A stretch of DNA of 60,885 bases from Crocinitomicaceae bacterium. GTDB lineage: Bacteria; Bacteroidota; Bacteroidia; Flavobacteriales_D; Crocinitomicaceae. The stretch lies in contig JAHENC010000008.1 in assembly GCA_024643365.1 (NCBI GenBank), forward strand, positions 1 through 60,885, in the 5' to 3' direction. The position numbers and the translations under genes were made by a program. Shown here one piece after another: positions 1 to 8,191 of this stretch (position 1 is the first letter of the stretch; every line of letters begins with the position of its first letter). A model generated the notes under the pieces. That model saw only the letters and a list, made by a program, of their open reading frames with translations. It was not told the origin of the DNA and did not search any database.

Positions 1-3000
1 CAATTTAACAATTGAAGTATTTCCTAATTGAATAGTGTTATGTTCATTCGTATATGCATTGTAACCGATTACAATGACATTATCAAGGCCGTTTTGAGAT
101 TTTGCATTATATCCCAAAAATGTACTGTTATACGTTCGATTATCCCATGAAACCGCACCTGCATTGTATCCAACACCAGTGTTTCCACCACCATCACCTT
201 GACCATCGAGTGCAAGGCTTCCGATTGCTGTATTTCCGCTTGAATTTATAAAGTATCCAGCATTAAATCCAACAGCTGTATTATTATTCCCTGTATTTTT
301 ATATAACGAAGCTTGACCTACAGAGGTATTTCTAAAACCCCAATAATTTAACCCTTGTGATTCATTTCCAATGGCAATATTCGCATATCCACCCACGTTA
401 TTATATAATGCAGTGTTTCCAACAGCAATATTATGATAACCATTTGAATTGTTAATCAATGCGTCTTTTCCAAAAACGGTATTGTTCTGTAGTGCATTAT
501 TATCTCCAACACCAGCTCCAATTCTCAATCCATAAACAGTCAAATTATAATTCCCGAGGTTAACCGCTCCCGAAGCCCCTGAATAAGGAACACCAGAAGA
601 TGCAGCCCAAGATGCCGTAGATCCATTTGTTGTTAAGAATTTACCATTGTTTCCACTTTGAGATGGAAGTCCGCCTGTTGATAAGGCATTTGCAACGAAA
701 GCCGTTGTTGCTATTTGCGTTGTATTTGTATTCGCTGCAGCGGTTGGCGCAGTTGGTGTTCCATTAAACGATGGTGAAGAAATCGGCGCTAAACTGGAAT
801 TTGCACTAGATATGGAACTGTTCACAAATGCTGTTGTAGCCACTTGTGTATTATTTGTTCCAGTTGATGCTGTTGGAGCTGTTGGTGTTCCTGTAAAATT
901 CGGAGATACCAGTGGCGCCGCACCTAAGTTTGATAATGCCGCGGCAGAAGTTGTTGCACCAGTTCCACCGTTTGCAATAGCGATTGTATTTGTCCATGAA
1001 GCAACACCCGAACCATTCGTCGTTAATATTTGACCATTCACACTGTTATGATTGTTTGGATAGGTAACATTACCCGCGGTAAGTGTTCCACTTGTTTTCA
1101 CATTGGTAATACTCGAATTTCCTAATTGAATTGTATTGCTGGTATTTACAAATGCATCATTACCAATTGCCGTCGCATTTGTAATACCATTTTGAGCAGT
1201 CGCGTTATTTCCTAAAAATGTACTAAATGTATTCGTTCCATAATTTACAAATCCAGCACGCCATCCAAGTGCCGTATTCCCTGTTCCTGTGCTTTGCCCC
1301 ATAAGAGATTCATAACCGATAGAAGTTACTTGACTGCCTAATGAATGATATGCTGCAGTTGTACCAATAGCTGTATTCATGTTTCCTGATACACTAGAAT
1401 TTAACGCAGCTTGCCCCATGGCAACATTATTGTTTCCAGTAGTATTACTTCTCAAAGCTGAAAGCCCAAAAGCATTATTTCCATTACCAGTTGTGTTTTG
1501 ATTCATGGCATCAAAACCAAAGGCATTATTTTGCCAACCATAGGTATTACTTACTAAAGCGTCTTTACCGACAACTGTACTATATTGTAAGAAATAAGGG
1601 TCCGGCCCACTTCCAACACCAACTTTCACACCATTTACTGTCAAATTATAAGCACCTAAATTTACTGCTCCAGTTGCACCTGTGTAAGGAACCCCGGGTG
1701 AAGCTGCCCATGATGCAGTACTACCATTTGTTGTTAAAAATTTTCCATTATTTCCACTTTGGGAAGGAAGTCCAGCTGAAGCCAAAGCACTAGAAACAAA
1801 AGCCGTTGTAGCCACTTGCGTTGTACTTGTGTTTGCGGCAGCTGTTGGAGCTGTTGGGGTTCCTGTGAAGGATGGAGATGCTAGTGGTGCCGCTCCAGTC
1901 ACATCAGCAACCGGAATATTCGCACTAGCCGTCATAATAGAAGTGCCATTTCCTTTCACGTATCCTGTCAAGGACGATGAACCAGTACCACCGTTTGCTA
2001 CTGCTACCGTTCCGGACAAACTACTTGCAGATGGCGCAATCCAAGTTAACGTTCCGCTTCCTGTTGTGGACAAAACTTGTCCAGTTGAACCGTGTGTATT
2101 TGGATAAGTTACAGCACCTGCCGTTAACGTTCCACTTGTTTTCACATTTGTAATCGCTGTCGATCCCGGAACGGTTACACCGTCCGCACCTAATTGAATG
2201 GTATTACTTCCTGTTGTAACTGCCTGATATCCTATTGCTGTAGCATTCGTGTGTCCCGCAGATGCGTATGCACCAAGAGCTGTAGCGTTATTCGCGCTAC
2301 TATTCGCCGCAAGACCGATGGCTACCGATTGCGTTCCTTGTCCACCTTGAGCTGCATTGGAACCAATGGCCACTGAATTTGCCCCTTGATTTGAATTACC
2401 AGCTACATATCCAATCGCAACAGATTGACTCCCTTGATTCGTTTGTCCAGTTCCATTTCCAAGCCCAACAGCTCCTGAACCTTGATTTGTCGTACCTGAC
2501 GCTGCTCCAATTGCTACATTTGTTCCTGACAGTCCCAATGTACTTTTCACAGCAGCGATCGTCGTTTGTCCTGTTCCACCATTTGCTACTGGCACGACAC
2601 CAGTTACATTTGCTGCAGAACCAGTAATGTTTCCTGTCACTTTTGAACCGGAAACTGTTGCGATTTTTGCATCCGTAACATTTGCATCTTGTATTTTAGA
2701 CGTCGTAATTGCATTAACTGCAACAACTGGTGCTGAGGCCGTTCCACTTAAATCACCTGCTAATTGAATTTTACCTTTGGATGATGTTGTTGCATCAGGA
2801 ATAGTTGCTGATGCAATTGCACCCGTCACAAACTCTGTGGTAGCAACTTGGGAAGTATTTGTTCCCGCCGCAGCTGTTGGCGCAGTAGGAGTTCCTGTAA
2901 AGTTTGGTGAAACGATTGGTGCTTTTAATGCTAAACCAGGAACTGTCGGTGCGGCAGCTGTTCCACTTAAATCGCCTGCTAATTGAATTTTACCTTTTGT

Positions 3001-5448
3001 AGTTGCATCTGCATCTGAAATATTGATCGTTGCAACTTGCGCATCCACGTAGGTTTTGACTGCATTTTGCGTTGGATACAAGACATTACTTGTACCTAAT
3101 GTTGTAGCAGTAGATTTGTTAGATAAATTTTCTTTTGCTAAATCTGCGTTTGATCTGTTTGCTATTTCAGTAGTCAAATTGGTAGTCAAAACCGCATCCG
3201 CTGCCGCTCTAATCGCAGCCTCATTATTAATTCCTGCATTTCCAACTGAGACAGTTGCGTCAACGTAGGATTTTACTGCGTTTTGTGTTGGATACAAAAC
3301 ATCACTTGTACCTAAGGTTGTTGCTGTTGACTTATTTGTAAGGTTTTCTTTTAATAAATCGGCATTTATGCGGTTATTGGCTTCCGAAACCAAGTTTGTA
3401 GTTAATGTATTATCCCCAGCAGCTCTAGCCAAAGATTCATTCGTTAAATCAGTTGTAAGCATCGTTGCATTCGAATCCACATAATCTTTGACTGTTTTAA
3501 CGTTTGGATATTTCACAATGGATGTCCCGTCTAATAACAGATTATTAGATTTATTGGATAGATCTTCTTTCAGTAAATCTGCATCTTCTCGATCATTGAT
3601 TTCGGACGTTAAGTTTGTATTCAACTGAAGATCAGCTGCGGCTCTGATAGACGCTTCATTACTAATTGTTGAATTAATGGTAAGTGCACTTGCATCAACG
3701 TATGTTTTTACCGCGTTTTGTGATGGATAAAGTACATTACTCGTTCCTAAAGTTGTTGAAGTTGATTTATTTGCAAGGTTTTCTTTTAATAAATCGGCGT
3801 TTTCTCTTGTTGTTGCTTCTGTTGATAAAGCCGCATTTAAGTTATTATCTCCAATTGTTCGACTACTAACTTCAGCTGCAAGATTGATTGTTAAGTTGTT
3901 ATCCGCAGCGGCTCTTATGATTGCCTCATTATTAAGTGCATTGTTAGTCGAATTTGAAGCAGCATCTACATATGTTTTAACTGCTTTTTGGGATGGGTAT
4001 TCAACATCACTTAAACCTAAATTCACGGAAGTTGACTTATTGGAAAGATTTTCTTTAAGTAAGTCTGCATTCGTTCGATCCGTTACTTCGGTGGCCAAGT
4101 TATTCGTTAAAACAAGGTCCGCCGCAGCGCGAATAGCAGCTTCGTTTGAAATGGCTGTTGCATTCGTTGTTGCATTCGCATCTACATATGTTTTCACCGC
4201 GTTTTGCGATGGATAAAGAACATCACTGGTTCCCAATGTCGTTGCTGTTGATTTGTTTGCGAGGTTTTCTTTCAATAAATCGGCATTCGCTCGGTTAGTA
4301 ACCTCTGTTGCCAAGTTGTTTGTTAAAACAACATCCGCTGCCGCTCGAATAGCTGCTTCGTTATTGATGGCTGTTGTATTTGTTGTAGAGGTAACATCCA
4401 CATACGTTTTTACTGCATTTTGTGTTGGATAAAGAATATCACTGGTTCCTAGTGTTGTTGCCGTTGATTTATTCGAAAGATCCTCTTTTAATAAGTCGGC
4501 GTTGGTTCTGTTGGTCACCTCCGTCGCTAAGTTATTTGTCAGTACAACGTCCGCATTCGTTCTGTTCAGAACTTCTGTGGCTAAATTCGTTGTCAAGGTA
4601 TTGTCGCCGTTGATACGGTTTGTTACTTCGGTCGCCAAATTGGTCGTTAATGTGTTATCACCGTTAATGCGATTGTTTACCTCAGTCGCTAAATTCGTTG
4701 TCAAAGTTGCGTCTGCTGCGGCTCTAATCGCCGCTTCGTTGGTAATAGCCGCATTGATATTGTTCGTACCTGCGTCCACATATGTTTTAACCGCATTTTG
4801 GGTTGGATAAAGAACGTCACTTGTTCCTAATGTAGTAAGAGCTGATTTATTGATTTGATCTTCTTTTATATCCAAAGCAGCTTGTGTAGCATTGCTAATT
4901 GGTTTATTTAAATCACTTGTATTATCAACGTTTTCTAATCCTAAATTTGTTTTTGCATCCAGCACAGTTGTTGCGTTTGTTCCACCATTTTCAATTGGTA
5001 AAATCCCTGAAATATGGTCTGCTGTATTCGCTGAAAAAGCATAAGGCACGGATTCGAATTTTTGACTACTGATATCCACAAAATCCGAACATTGTCCTGC
5101 AATATCTAGTGCAACCTTCAAACTTTTTTGATCAACACTCCAAGTAATTGTTGAAAAGGAAGATGCATATCCACTTGATTGCACTCCGTTTCCGATTACC
5201 AAATTCACCATTCCATATTCATCCGTTGTCGTTGAAATCGCTTCCTGATATTCTATCTGAGAAGACGCATCAATGATGGAGAACTGTAAACAAACGCTCT
5301 TGTTGGCCATGGGTGCCGTTGCATTATTTACTCCTGGAATAGATTCTCCGGATGGATTGTAAATAATTGCTTGATAAGTAATTCCTTTCGTTTGGGCTGA
5401 AAGATTAACGGAAACAAATAAAAGAAAAATGAAGTATAAATTTTTCAT
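1..5448 (-). CDS. Giant secreted fibre-like protein with phage tail-fibre and YadA-head repeats (partial, C-terminus outside window)
   Basis: The reading frame is open from the ATG at 5448 to base 1, giving at least 1816 codons with the C-terminus missing; I checked much of it codon by codon and found no stop. Residues 1-19 form a signal peptide ending LSAQ. An N-terminal globular part of about 160 residues ends in the tail-fibre-type motif ENVDNTSDLNKPIS. Residues about 212-803 are a stalk of nested repeats built on NAVKTYVDA, NEAAIRAAAD and LTTNLATEVTNR. Residues about 967-1087 carry YadA-like head motifs (SVAIG, TALG, TAIG). Two modules of about 360 residues follow, each with tail-fibre repeats (SPxFxGTPTAPTA, TTAFV), a GNNGKFLTTNGSTASW segment, more head-like repeats and NTIQLGN. 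It starts 20 bases after the upstream gene, so it is probably last in a three-gene operon. A surface adhesin or fibre role is inferred. The unseen C-terminus could carry a sorting domain or an S74-type chaperone. Confidence 0.85.
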   Translation of the reverse strand, partial: MKNLYFIFLLFVSVNLSAQTKGITYQAIIYNPSGESIPGVNNATAPMANKSVCLQFSIIDASSQIEYQEAISTTTDEYGMVNLVIGNGVQSSGYASSFSTITWSVDQKSLKVALDIAGQCSDFVDISSQKFESVPYAFSANTADHISGILPIENGGTNATTVLDAKTNLGLENVDNTSDLNKPISNATQAALDIKEDQINKSALTTLGTSDVLYPTQNAVKTYVDAGTNNINAAITNEAAIRAAADATLTTNLATEVNNRINGDNTLTTNLATEVTNRINGDNTLTTNLATEVLNRTNADVVLTNNLATEVTNRTNADLLKEDLSNKSTATTLGTSDILYPTQNAVKTYVDVTSTTNTTAINNEAAIRAAADVVLTNNLATEVTNRANADLLKENLANKSTATTLGTSDVLYPSQNAVKTYVDANATTNATAISNEAAIRAAADLVLTNNLATEVTDRTNADLLKENLSNKSTSVNLGLSDVEYPSQKAVKTYVDAASNSTNNALNNEAIIRAAADNNLTINLAAEVSSRTIGDNNLNAALSTEATTRENADLLKENLANKSTSTTLGTSNVLYPSQNAVKTYVDASALTINSTISNEASIRAAADLQLNTNLTSEINDREDADLLKEDLSNKSNNLLLDGTSIVKYPNVKTVKDYVDSNATMLTTDLTNESLARAAGDNTLTTNLVSEANNRINADLLKENLTNKSTATTLGTSDVLYPTQNAVKSYVDATVSVGNAGINNEAAIRAAADAVLTTNLTTEIANRSNADLAKENLSNKSTATTLGTSNVLYPTQNAVKTYVDAQVATINISDADATTKGKIQLAGDLSGTAAAPTVPGLALKAPIVSPNFTGTPTAPTAAAGTNTSQVATTEFVTGAIASATIPDATTSSKGKIQLAGDLSGTASAPVVAVNAITTSKIQDANVTDAKIATVSGSKVTGNITGSAANVTGVVPVANGGTGQTTIAAVKSTLGLSGTNVAIGAASGTTNQGSGAVGLGNGTGQTNQGSQSVAIGYVAGNSNQGANSVAIGSNAAQGGQGTQSVAIGLAANSSANNATALGAYASAGHTNATAIGYQAVTTGSNTIQLGADGVTVPGSTAITNVKTSGTLTAGAVTYPNTHGSTGQVLSTTGSGTLTWIAPSASSLSGTVAVANGGTGSSSLTGYVKGNGTSIMTASANIPVADVTGAAPLASPSFTGTPTAPTAAANTSTTQVATTAFVSSALASAGLPSQSGNNGKFLTTNGSTASWAASPGVPYTGATGAVNLGAYNLTVNGVKVGVGSGPDPYFLQYSTVVGKDALVSNTYGWQNNAFGFDAMNQNTTGNGNNAFGLSALRSNTTGNNNVAMGQAALNSSVSGNMNTAIGTTAAYHSLGSQVTSIGYESLMGQSTGTGNTALGWRAGFVNYGTNTFSTFLGNNATAQNGITNATAIGNDAFVNTSNTIQLGNSSITNVKTSGTLTAGNVTYPNNHNSVNGQILTTNGSGVASWTNTIAIANGGTGATTSAAALSNLGAAPLVSPNFTGTPTAPTASTGTNNTQVATTAFVNSSISSANSSLAPISSPSFNGTPTAPTAAANTNTTQIATTAFVANALSTGGLPSQSGNNGKFLTTNGSTASWAASSGVPYSGASGAVNLGNYNLTVYGLRIGAGVGDNNALQNNTVFGKDALINNSNGYHNIAVGNTALYNNVGGYANIAIGNESQGLNYWGFRNTSVGQASLYKNTGNNNTAVGFNAGYFINSSGNTAIGSLALDGQGDGGGNTGVGYNAGAVSWDNRTYNSTFLGYNAKSQNGLDNVIVIGYNAYTNEHNTIQLGNTSIVKL
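28..2196 (-). repeat. Two tandem modules of about 1.1 kb inside the fibre gene
   Basis: The NTIQLG segment, followed (except at the truncated left edge) by VKTSGTLTAG, recurs with its Gln codon starting at 2196, 1128 and 30. That is a period of 1068 and then 1098 bases, or 356 and 366 residues. Each module has the same order: linker, tail-fibre repeat with TTAFV, LPSQSGNNGKFLTTNGSTAS, a PYxGAxGAVNLGxYNLTV segment, head-like repeats and NTIQLGN. The copies are similar but not identical, so they look like an old duplication that has diverged. Confidence 0.8.
3040..4815 (-). repeat. Nested tandem repeats encoding the fibre stalk
   Basis: Eight copies of a segment resembling YPTQNAVKTYVDA occur here. 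Most are spaced about 213 bases apart (71 residues); one spacing is about 270 bases and one about 380. Between them sits the NEAAIRAAADxxLTTNLATEVTNR type of segment. In the long spacer near 4500-4720 an 18-residue (54-base) subunit, LTTNLATEVTNRINGDNT and variants, is repeated about four times in a row. The regular hydrophobic spacing suggests a coiled-coil or other trimeric stalk, which is an inference. Confidence 0.8.
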
Positions 5449-5468
5449 AACAAAGGTACTTGAGTAGA

Positions 5469-6083
5469 TTATTGGATATTAAAGTGGATGCCGAAAGTCA
5501 GTTGGTTGGTGGTGATTGATAATTTCTCCGCTGAATCGTTCATCGGAAAAAAACATTTGTTCAGACCATAACCGAAGCTCAAAAATCCGAGATCATTGAT
5601 ATTGTATGTCATCTGTATTCTCGTGTATGGAGTAAGACTGATTCCGGAAAATTCCTTTTGTTTAATTAAATCGAAATAGTTTCCGTTTATTTCTTGACGT
5701 CCATAAATGATGGTCGCTAAATTTAGTCCACCAGTTAGGTTCACTTTTACATTTCCAAAAAGCGAGATTGAATAATCTAAGGAATTGTGGATTCCCAAAT
5801 GCTTGGTATTCCAACGGTAAGAATTATTCATTGATCCAGCCACCGCGTTATACTCGTTTAAATTTATGCCAACGTTATAATGCACATGTTCGGATTTTAG
5901 CTGCTTGGAGAATCCCATTTCATTGATCGTTCCAGTGCCACTTTTTAACTCTGTGGACATAGAATTTGGTGCGCTTTTAAATTGATAAGAGGAGAAATTA
6001 CTTCCTGTTAAAAAATAAACACCCTGTGCATTTGTGTTCCATAGAACATTAAAAATGAACAAAAACTGAATTAATCTTCTCAT
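5469..6083 (-). CDS. Small outer-membrane beta-barrel-like protein, unknown function
   Basis: This 204-residue protein begins with a signal peptide (about 19 residues, ending NTNAQ). The rest alternates short polar and hydrophobic beta-strand-like segments with Gly/Asn turns and ends in a strand TTNQLTFGIHFNIQ. That pattern, with an aromatic residue near the terminus, fits a small outer-membrane beta-barrel. No family-specific motif was recognised, and it lacks the N-terminal pattern of PorP/SprF proteins. Its start overlaps the stop of the upstream T9SS gene by four bases (ATGA), and the fibre gene starts 20 bases after its stop, so translation is probably coupled. It could anchor or assemble the fibre protein; that is inference only. 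Confidence 0.7.
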   Translation of the reverse strand: MRRLIQFLFIFNVLWNTNAQGVYFLTGSNFSSYQFKSAPNSMSTELKSGTGTINEMGFSKQLKSEHVHYNVGINLNEYNAVAGSMNNSYRWNTKHLGIHNSLDYSISLFGNVKVNLTGGLNLATIIYGRQEINGNYFDLIKQKEFSGISLTPYTRIQMTYNINDLGFLSFGYGLNKCFFPMNDSAEKLSITTNQLTFGIHFNIQ

Positions 6084-6565
6084 TTCGATTTAAGTAAATT
6101 AGTGGTATAATTAAAATTCTTTGCCTGAAGTTTTAGGATGTATGCACCATCAGTAAGGAATGTCGGCGCATCTATACTGATCAAATTGTTTAACATGGAT
6201 TTTTCAGCCGTGTAAAGTAATCTACCCGTGGCATCGTACAAATAAACTTGAACGGCACCATCAATGGGTGCGGAAAATTGAAGGTTCACTTTAGAAACAA
6301 AAGGATTCGGATAACAAGTAACTTGAATACTTGGAGTAAGAGTAATTGTCTTTTGAGAAAAGCCTCCTTGAATAAATCCTTGTCCAACGGAAAATTGACT
6401 TCCAGAATATTTTCCAATGACACTTTGTTGTCCGACAGATTGCTTTAGTACTACACCACTTGACGTATGCACTATGGCACCTTGAGCGGATGTCATTTGG
6501 TGATGTACACTTTGTGCAAAAGTGGATAAAGTGGATATCAAGAATAAAACAAAACAGTATTTCAC
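6080..6565 (-). CDS. Small secreted protein with T9SS type A sorting domain
   Basis: The protein has 161 residues and starts at a GTG, because an in-frame stop lies just upstream and no ATG is available before the signal peptide (MKYCFVLFLISTLSTFAQ). Residues about 19-70 form a short domain with QSVGQQSVIG and a QGF motif, of a kind seen in small Bacteroidota surface proteins. Residues about 80-161 are a T9SS type A C-terminal sorting domain with CYPNPF, LYDATGRLLY and a final GAYILKLQ strand. It is the first gene of the apparent operon with the barrel-like and giant fibre genes. Export through the T9SS to the cell surface is expected from the domain; its specific role is unknown. Confidence 0.8.
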   Translation of the reverse strand: MKYCFVLFLISTLSTFAQSVHHQMTSAQGAIVHTSSGVVLKQSVGQQSVIGKYSGSQFSVGQGFIQGGFSQKTITLTPSIQVTCYPNPFVSKVNLQFSAPIDGAVQVYLYDATGRLLYTAEKSMLNNLISIDAPTFLTDGAYILKLQAKNFNYTTNLLKSK

Positions 6566-6593
6566 GCAACTTATTTTTTGATTTCTAACACCG

Positions 6594-6625
6594 CAATATT
6601 ACAAGGAGAAAAATCATGATGTCAA
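6594..6625 (-). promoter_or_regulatory. Candidate Bacteroidota promoter for the fibre operon
   Basis: On the minus strand a TTG (6625-6623) is followed after 21 bases by TAATATTG (6601-6594), one mismatch from the TAnnTTTG -7 consensus. It lies about 28 bases before the GTG start at 6565. The spacing falls in the range reported for flavobacterial promoters. Confidence 0.4.
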
Positions 6626-6802
6626 GTTTGACCCTATTTTCAGAATGTATTAATAACAATTTTCAAGCTTTCAATAGGTACTTCTTGTTTTAATTACAAT
6701 AAGCAATAACTACTTTTACACATATTAATATGTCCAAATAAAATATAATTAGGACCAGATTATATTTTAGTGTATCCATAAAAATAGTAACAGGAAAACA
6801 GT

Positions 6803-7975
6803 ATGAAAACACTCATTGATTTAACCTTTATTTTAAATGGTACAATTGGTATCATTTGCACCATTTTAGTACTGACCTCCATTCGTTCAAATCGTAAAGT
6901 CAATATTTATTTGGCCATCATGATTTTTGGTGCATCAGTACGATTCATCTCAAGGGGCTATTTAGGACTAACAGATCAGGTGGGACATATTGTGTACTTC
7001 TCTAAAAGCATGTACTATATATTCGGTTTTGCTTTACCTTGTTTGTATTTTAAACATTTGGTTTTCCCGAAATTACGATTTGAATATAAAAGTCTTCTAC
7101 ACTTTATTTTACCGACAATCTTAATTATCGAGAATAATTTTCATGTCATTGAAAATTTCATTGAAGTAAAATTAAATGGTGTTATTATCGTTTTGTTTGT
7201 TACTCAAGCTATTTATTACTTTACGGTTGTTTATTTGTTATTGCGCAAACACATTTGGAAAAAACCAGGTCAAATTGAAATGGAAACAGAGCAAACCGTT
7301 TTATTGAAAAAATGGACATTTGTACTTTTTATCACCTTTACTTTGATGTTAGTTCGACTATTCATCGCGTTGTTTTTTATGCAAAACAAGGAGTATATCT
7401 CTGATAACTATTTTGTATGGATAAATTCCGCCGCATGGTTCGTCGTTTTTATTATGATTCTTACTTCACCAACTATTTTAAATGGATATATTCAGGAAAT
7501 TTCAAAGGTTGCTAATGCCGTTGAATTCCAACCCAAACAAACCTCCAATTGGAGAATCAAGCCAACAACGGAAATATCGAACGCACAAGATTTGCAGTTG
7601 AGTCAAAAAATGAACCTTCGACTAGAAGAATACTTTTTGAAAATTGATGAGCACATAGAAAAAGAAAACAATTTCCTAAATCCAGGATTTTCCATTGAAG
7701 AGCTCGCAAATAAATTGATGATGCCGAAAAGTCATTTAAACTTTTTATTTAAATATCATTCAGAAACATCTTTTATAGATTTTAAGAAGGTTGTACGAAT
7801 AAAAATGGCCCTACAATTGATTGAAGATGGCTATTTGAAAAAGAATACGTTTGAATTTCTTGCTAAAAAGGTTGGCTTTAGCACCTATAACACATTTTAC
7901 TTAAGTTTTAAAGAAGTAACCGGACAAGCCCCACAGAAATACATTGACTCAAAGGATGAATCTTTGTTAAGCTGA
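6803..7975 (+). CDS. Membrane-anchored AraC-family transcriptional regulator
   Basis: The 390-residue protein has six or seven hydrophobic segments in residues about 5-225, for example at 7-25, 66-83, 127-147, 170-193 and 205-222. A linker follows, then an AraC/XylS helix-turn-helix domain in residues about 275-385. The first helix-turn-helix contains SIEELANKLMMPKSHLNFLF, and the second FEFLAKKVGFSTYNTFYLSF followed by KEVTGQAPQKY. A DNA-binding domain fused to a polytopic membrane domain suggests a one-component membrane sensor. It is divergent from the fibre operon, with a 237-base intergenic region that contains a perfect palindrome CATATTAATATG (6721-6732) and a TACTTTTA box. Control of the neighbouring operon is plausible but unproven. 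Confidence 0.85.
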   Translation: MKTLIDLTFILNGTIGIICTILVLTSIRSNRKVNIYLAIMIFGASVRFISRGYLGLTDQVGHIVYFSKSMYYIFGFALPCLYFKHLVFPKLRFEYKSLLHFILPTILIIENNFHVIENFIEVKLNGVIIVLFVTQAIYYFTVVYLLLRKHIWKKPGQIEMETEQTVLLKKWTFVLFITFTLMLVRLFIALFFMQNKEYISDNYFVWINSAAWFVVFIMILTSPTILNGYIQEISKVANAVEFQPKQTSNWRIKPTTEISNAQDLQLSQKMNLRLEEYFLKIDEHIEKENNFLNPGFSIEELANKLMMPKSHLNFLFKYHSETSFIDFKKVVRIKMALQLIEDGYLKKNTFEFLAKKVGFSTYNTFYLSFKEVTGQAPQKYIDSKDESLLS

Positions 7976-8000
7976 AACTTTAAATCATTCACTTTACTAA

Positions 8001-8158
8001 TGTGCTAATGTGCTAATGTGCTAATGTGCTGATTTTCTAATGTGCTGATTGGCTAATTGGCTAATTTGCTAATGTGCTAATGTGCTAATTGGCTAATTGG
8101 CTAATTGGCTAATTTGCTAATGTGCTAATGTGCTAATTGGCTAATTGGCTAATTGGCT
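8001..8158. repeat. Tandem array of an 8-bp repeat (TGTGCTAA / TTGGCTAA)
   Basis: Nineteen complete 8-base units and a partial one run in register from 8001. The main forms are TGTGCTAA and TTGGCTAA, with TTTGCTAA, TGTGCTGA and TTTTCTAA variants. A higher-order order (TTTGCTAA, two TGTGCTAA, two or three TTGGCTAA) recurs. After an unrelated insert (TTCCGTCGTGGCGGAG) one more partial unit ends near 8180. The array fills the gap between the convergent ends of the AraC gene (7975) and the gene ending at 8192. The same unit makes a second array at 47118. Confidence 0.95.
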
Positions 8159-8191
8159 TCCGTCGTGGCGGAGTGCTAATGGATTTGGTGT

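Noticed and set aside
812..4810. Many plus-strand open frames of 60-110 codons (for example 3884-4216 and 4502-4810)
   Set aside because: They lie antisense to the giant fibre gene and arise from its repeats. The minus frame has a signal peptide, recognisable repeats and no stop.
1..5448. Possible prophage, suggested by tail-fibre-type repeats
   Set aside because: There are no terminase, capsid, portal, tail or integrase genes nearby, and the gene has a signal peptide and exported neighbours.
5451..5458. TACCTTTG two bases before the fibre ATG on the minus strand as a promoter
   Set aside because: The start of transcription would fall inside the signal peptide codons, and the gene follows its upstream neighbour by only 20 bases. 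The promoter at 6594-6625 is preferred.
8001..8158. CRISPR array
   Set aside because: The units are 8 bases with no spacers, and no cas genes are nearby.
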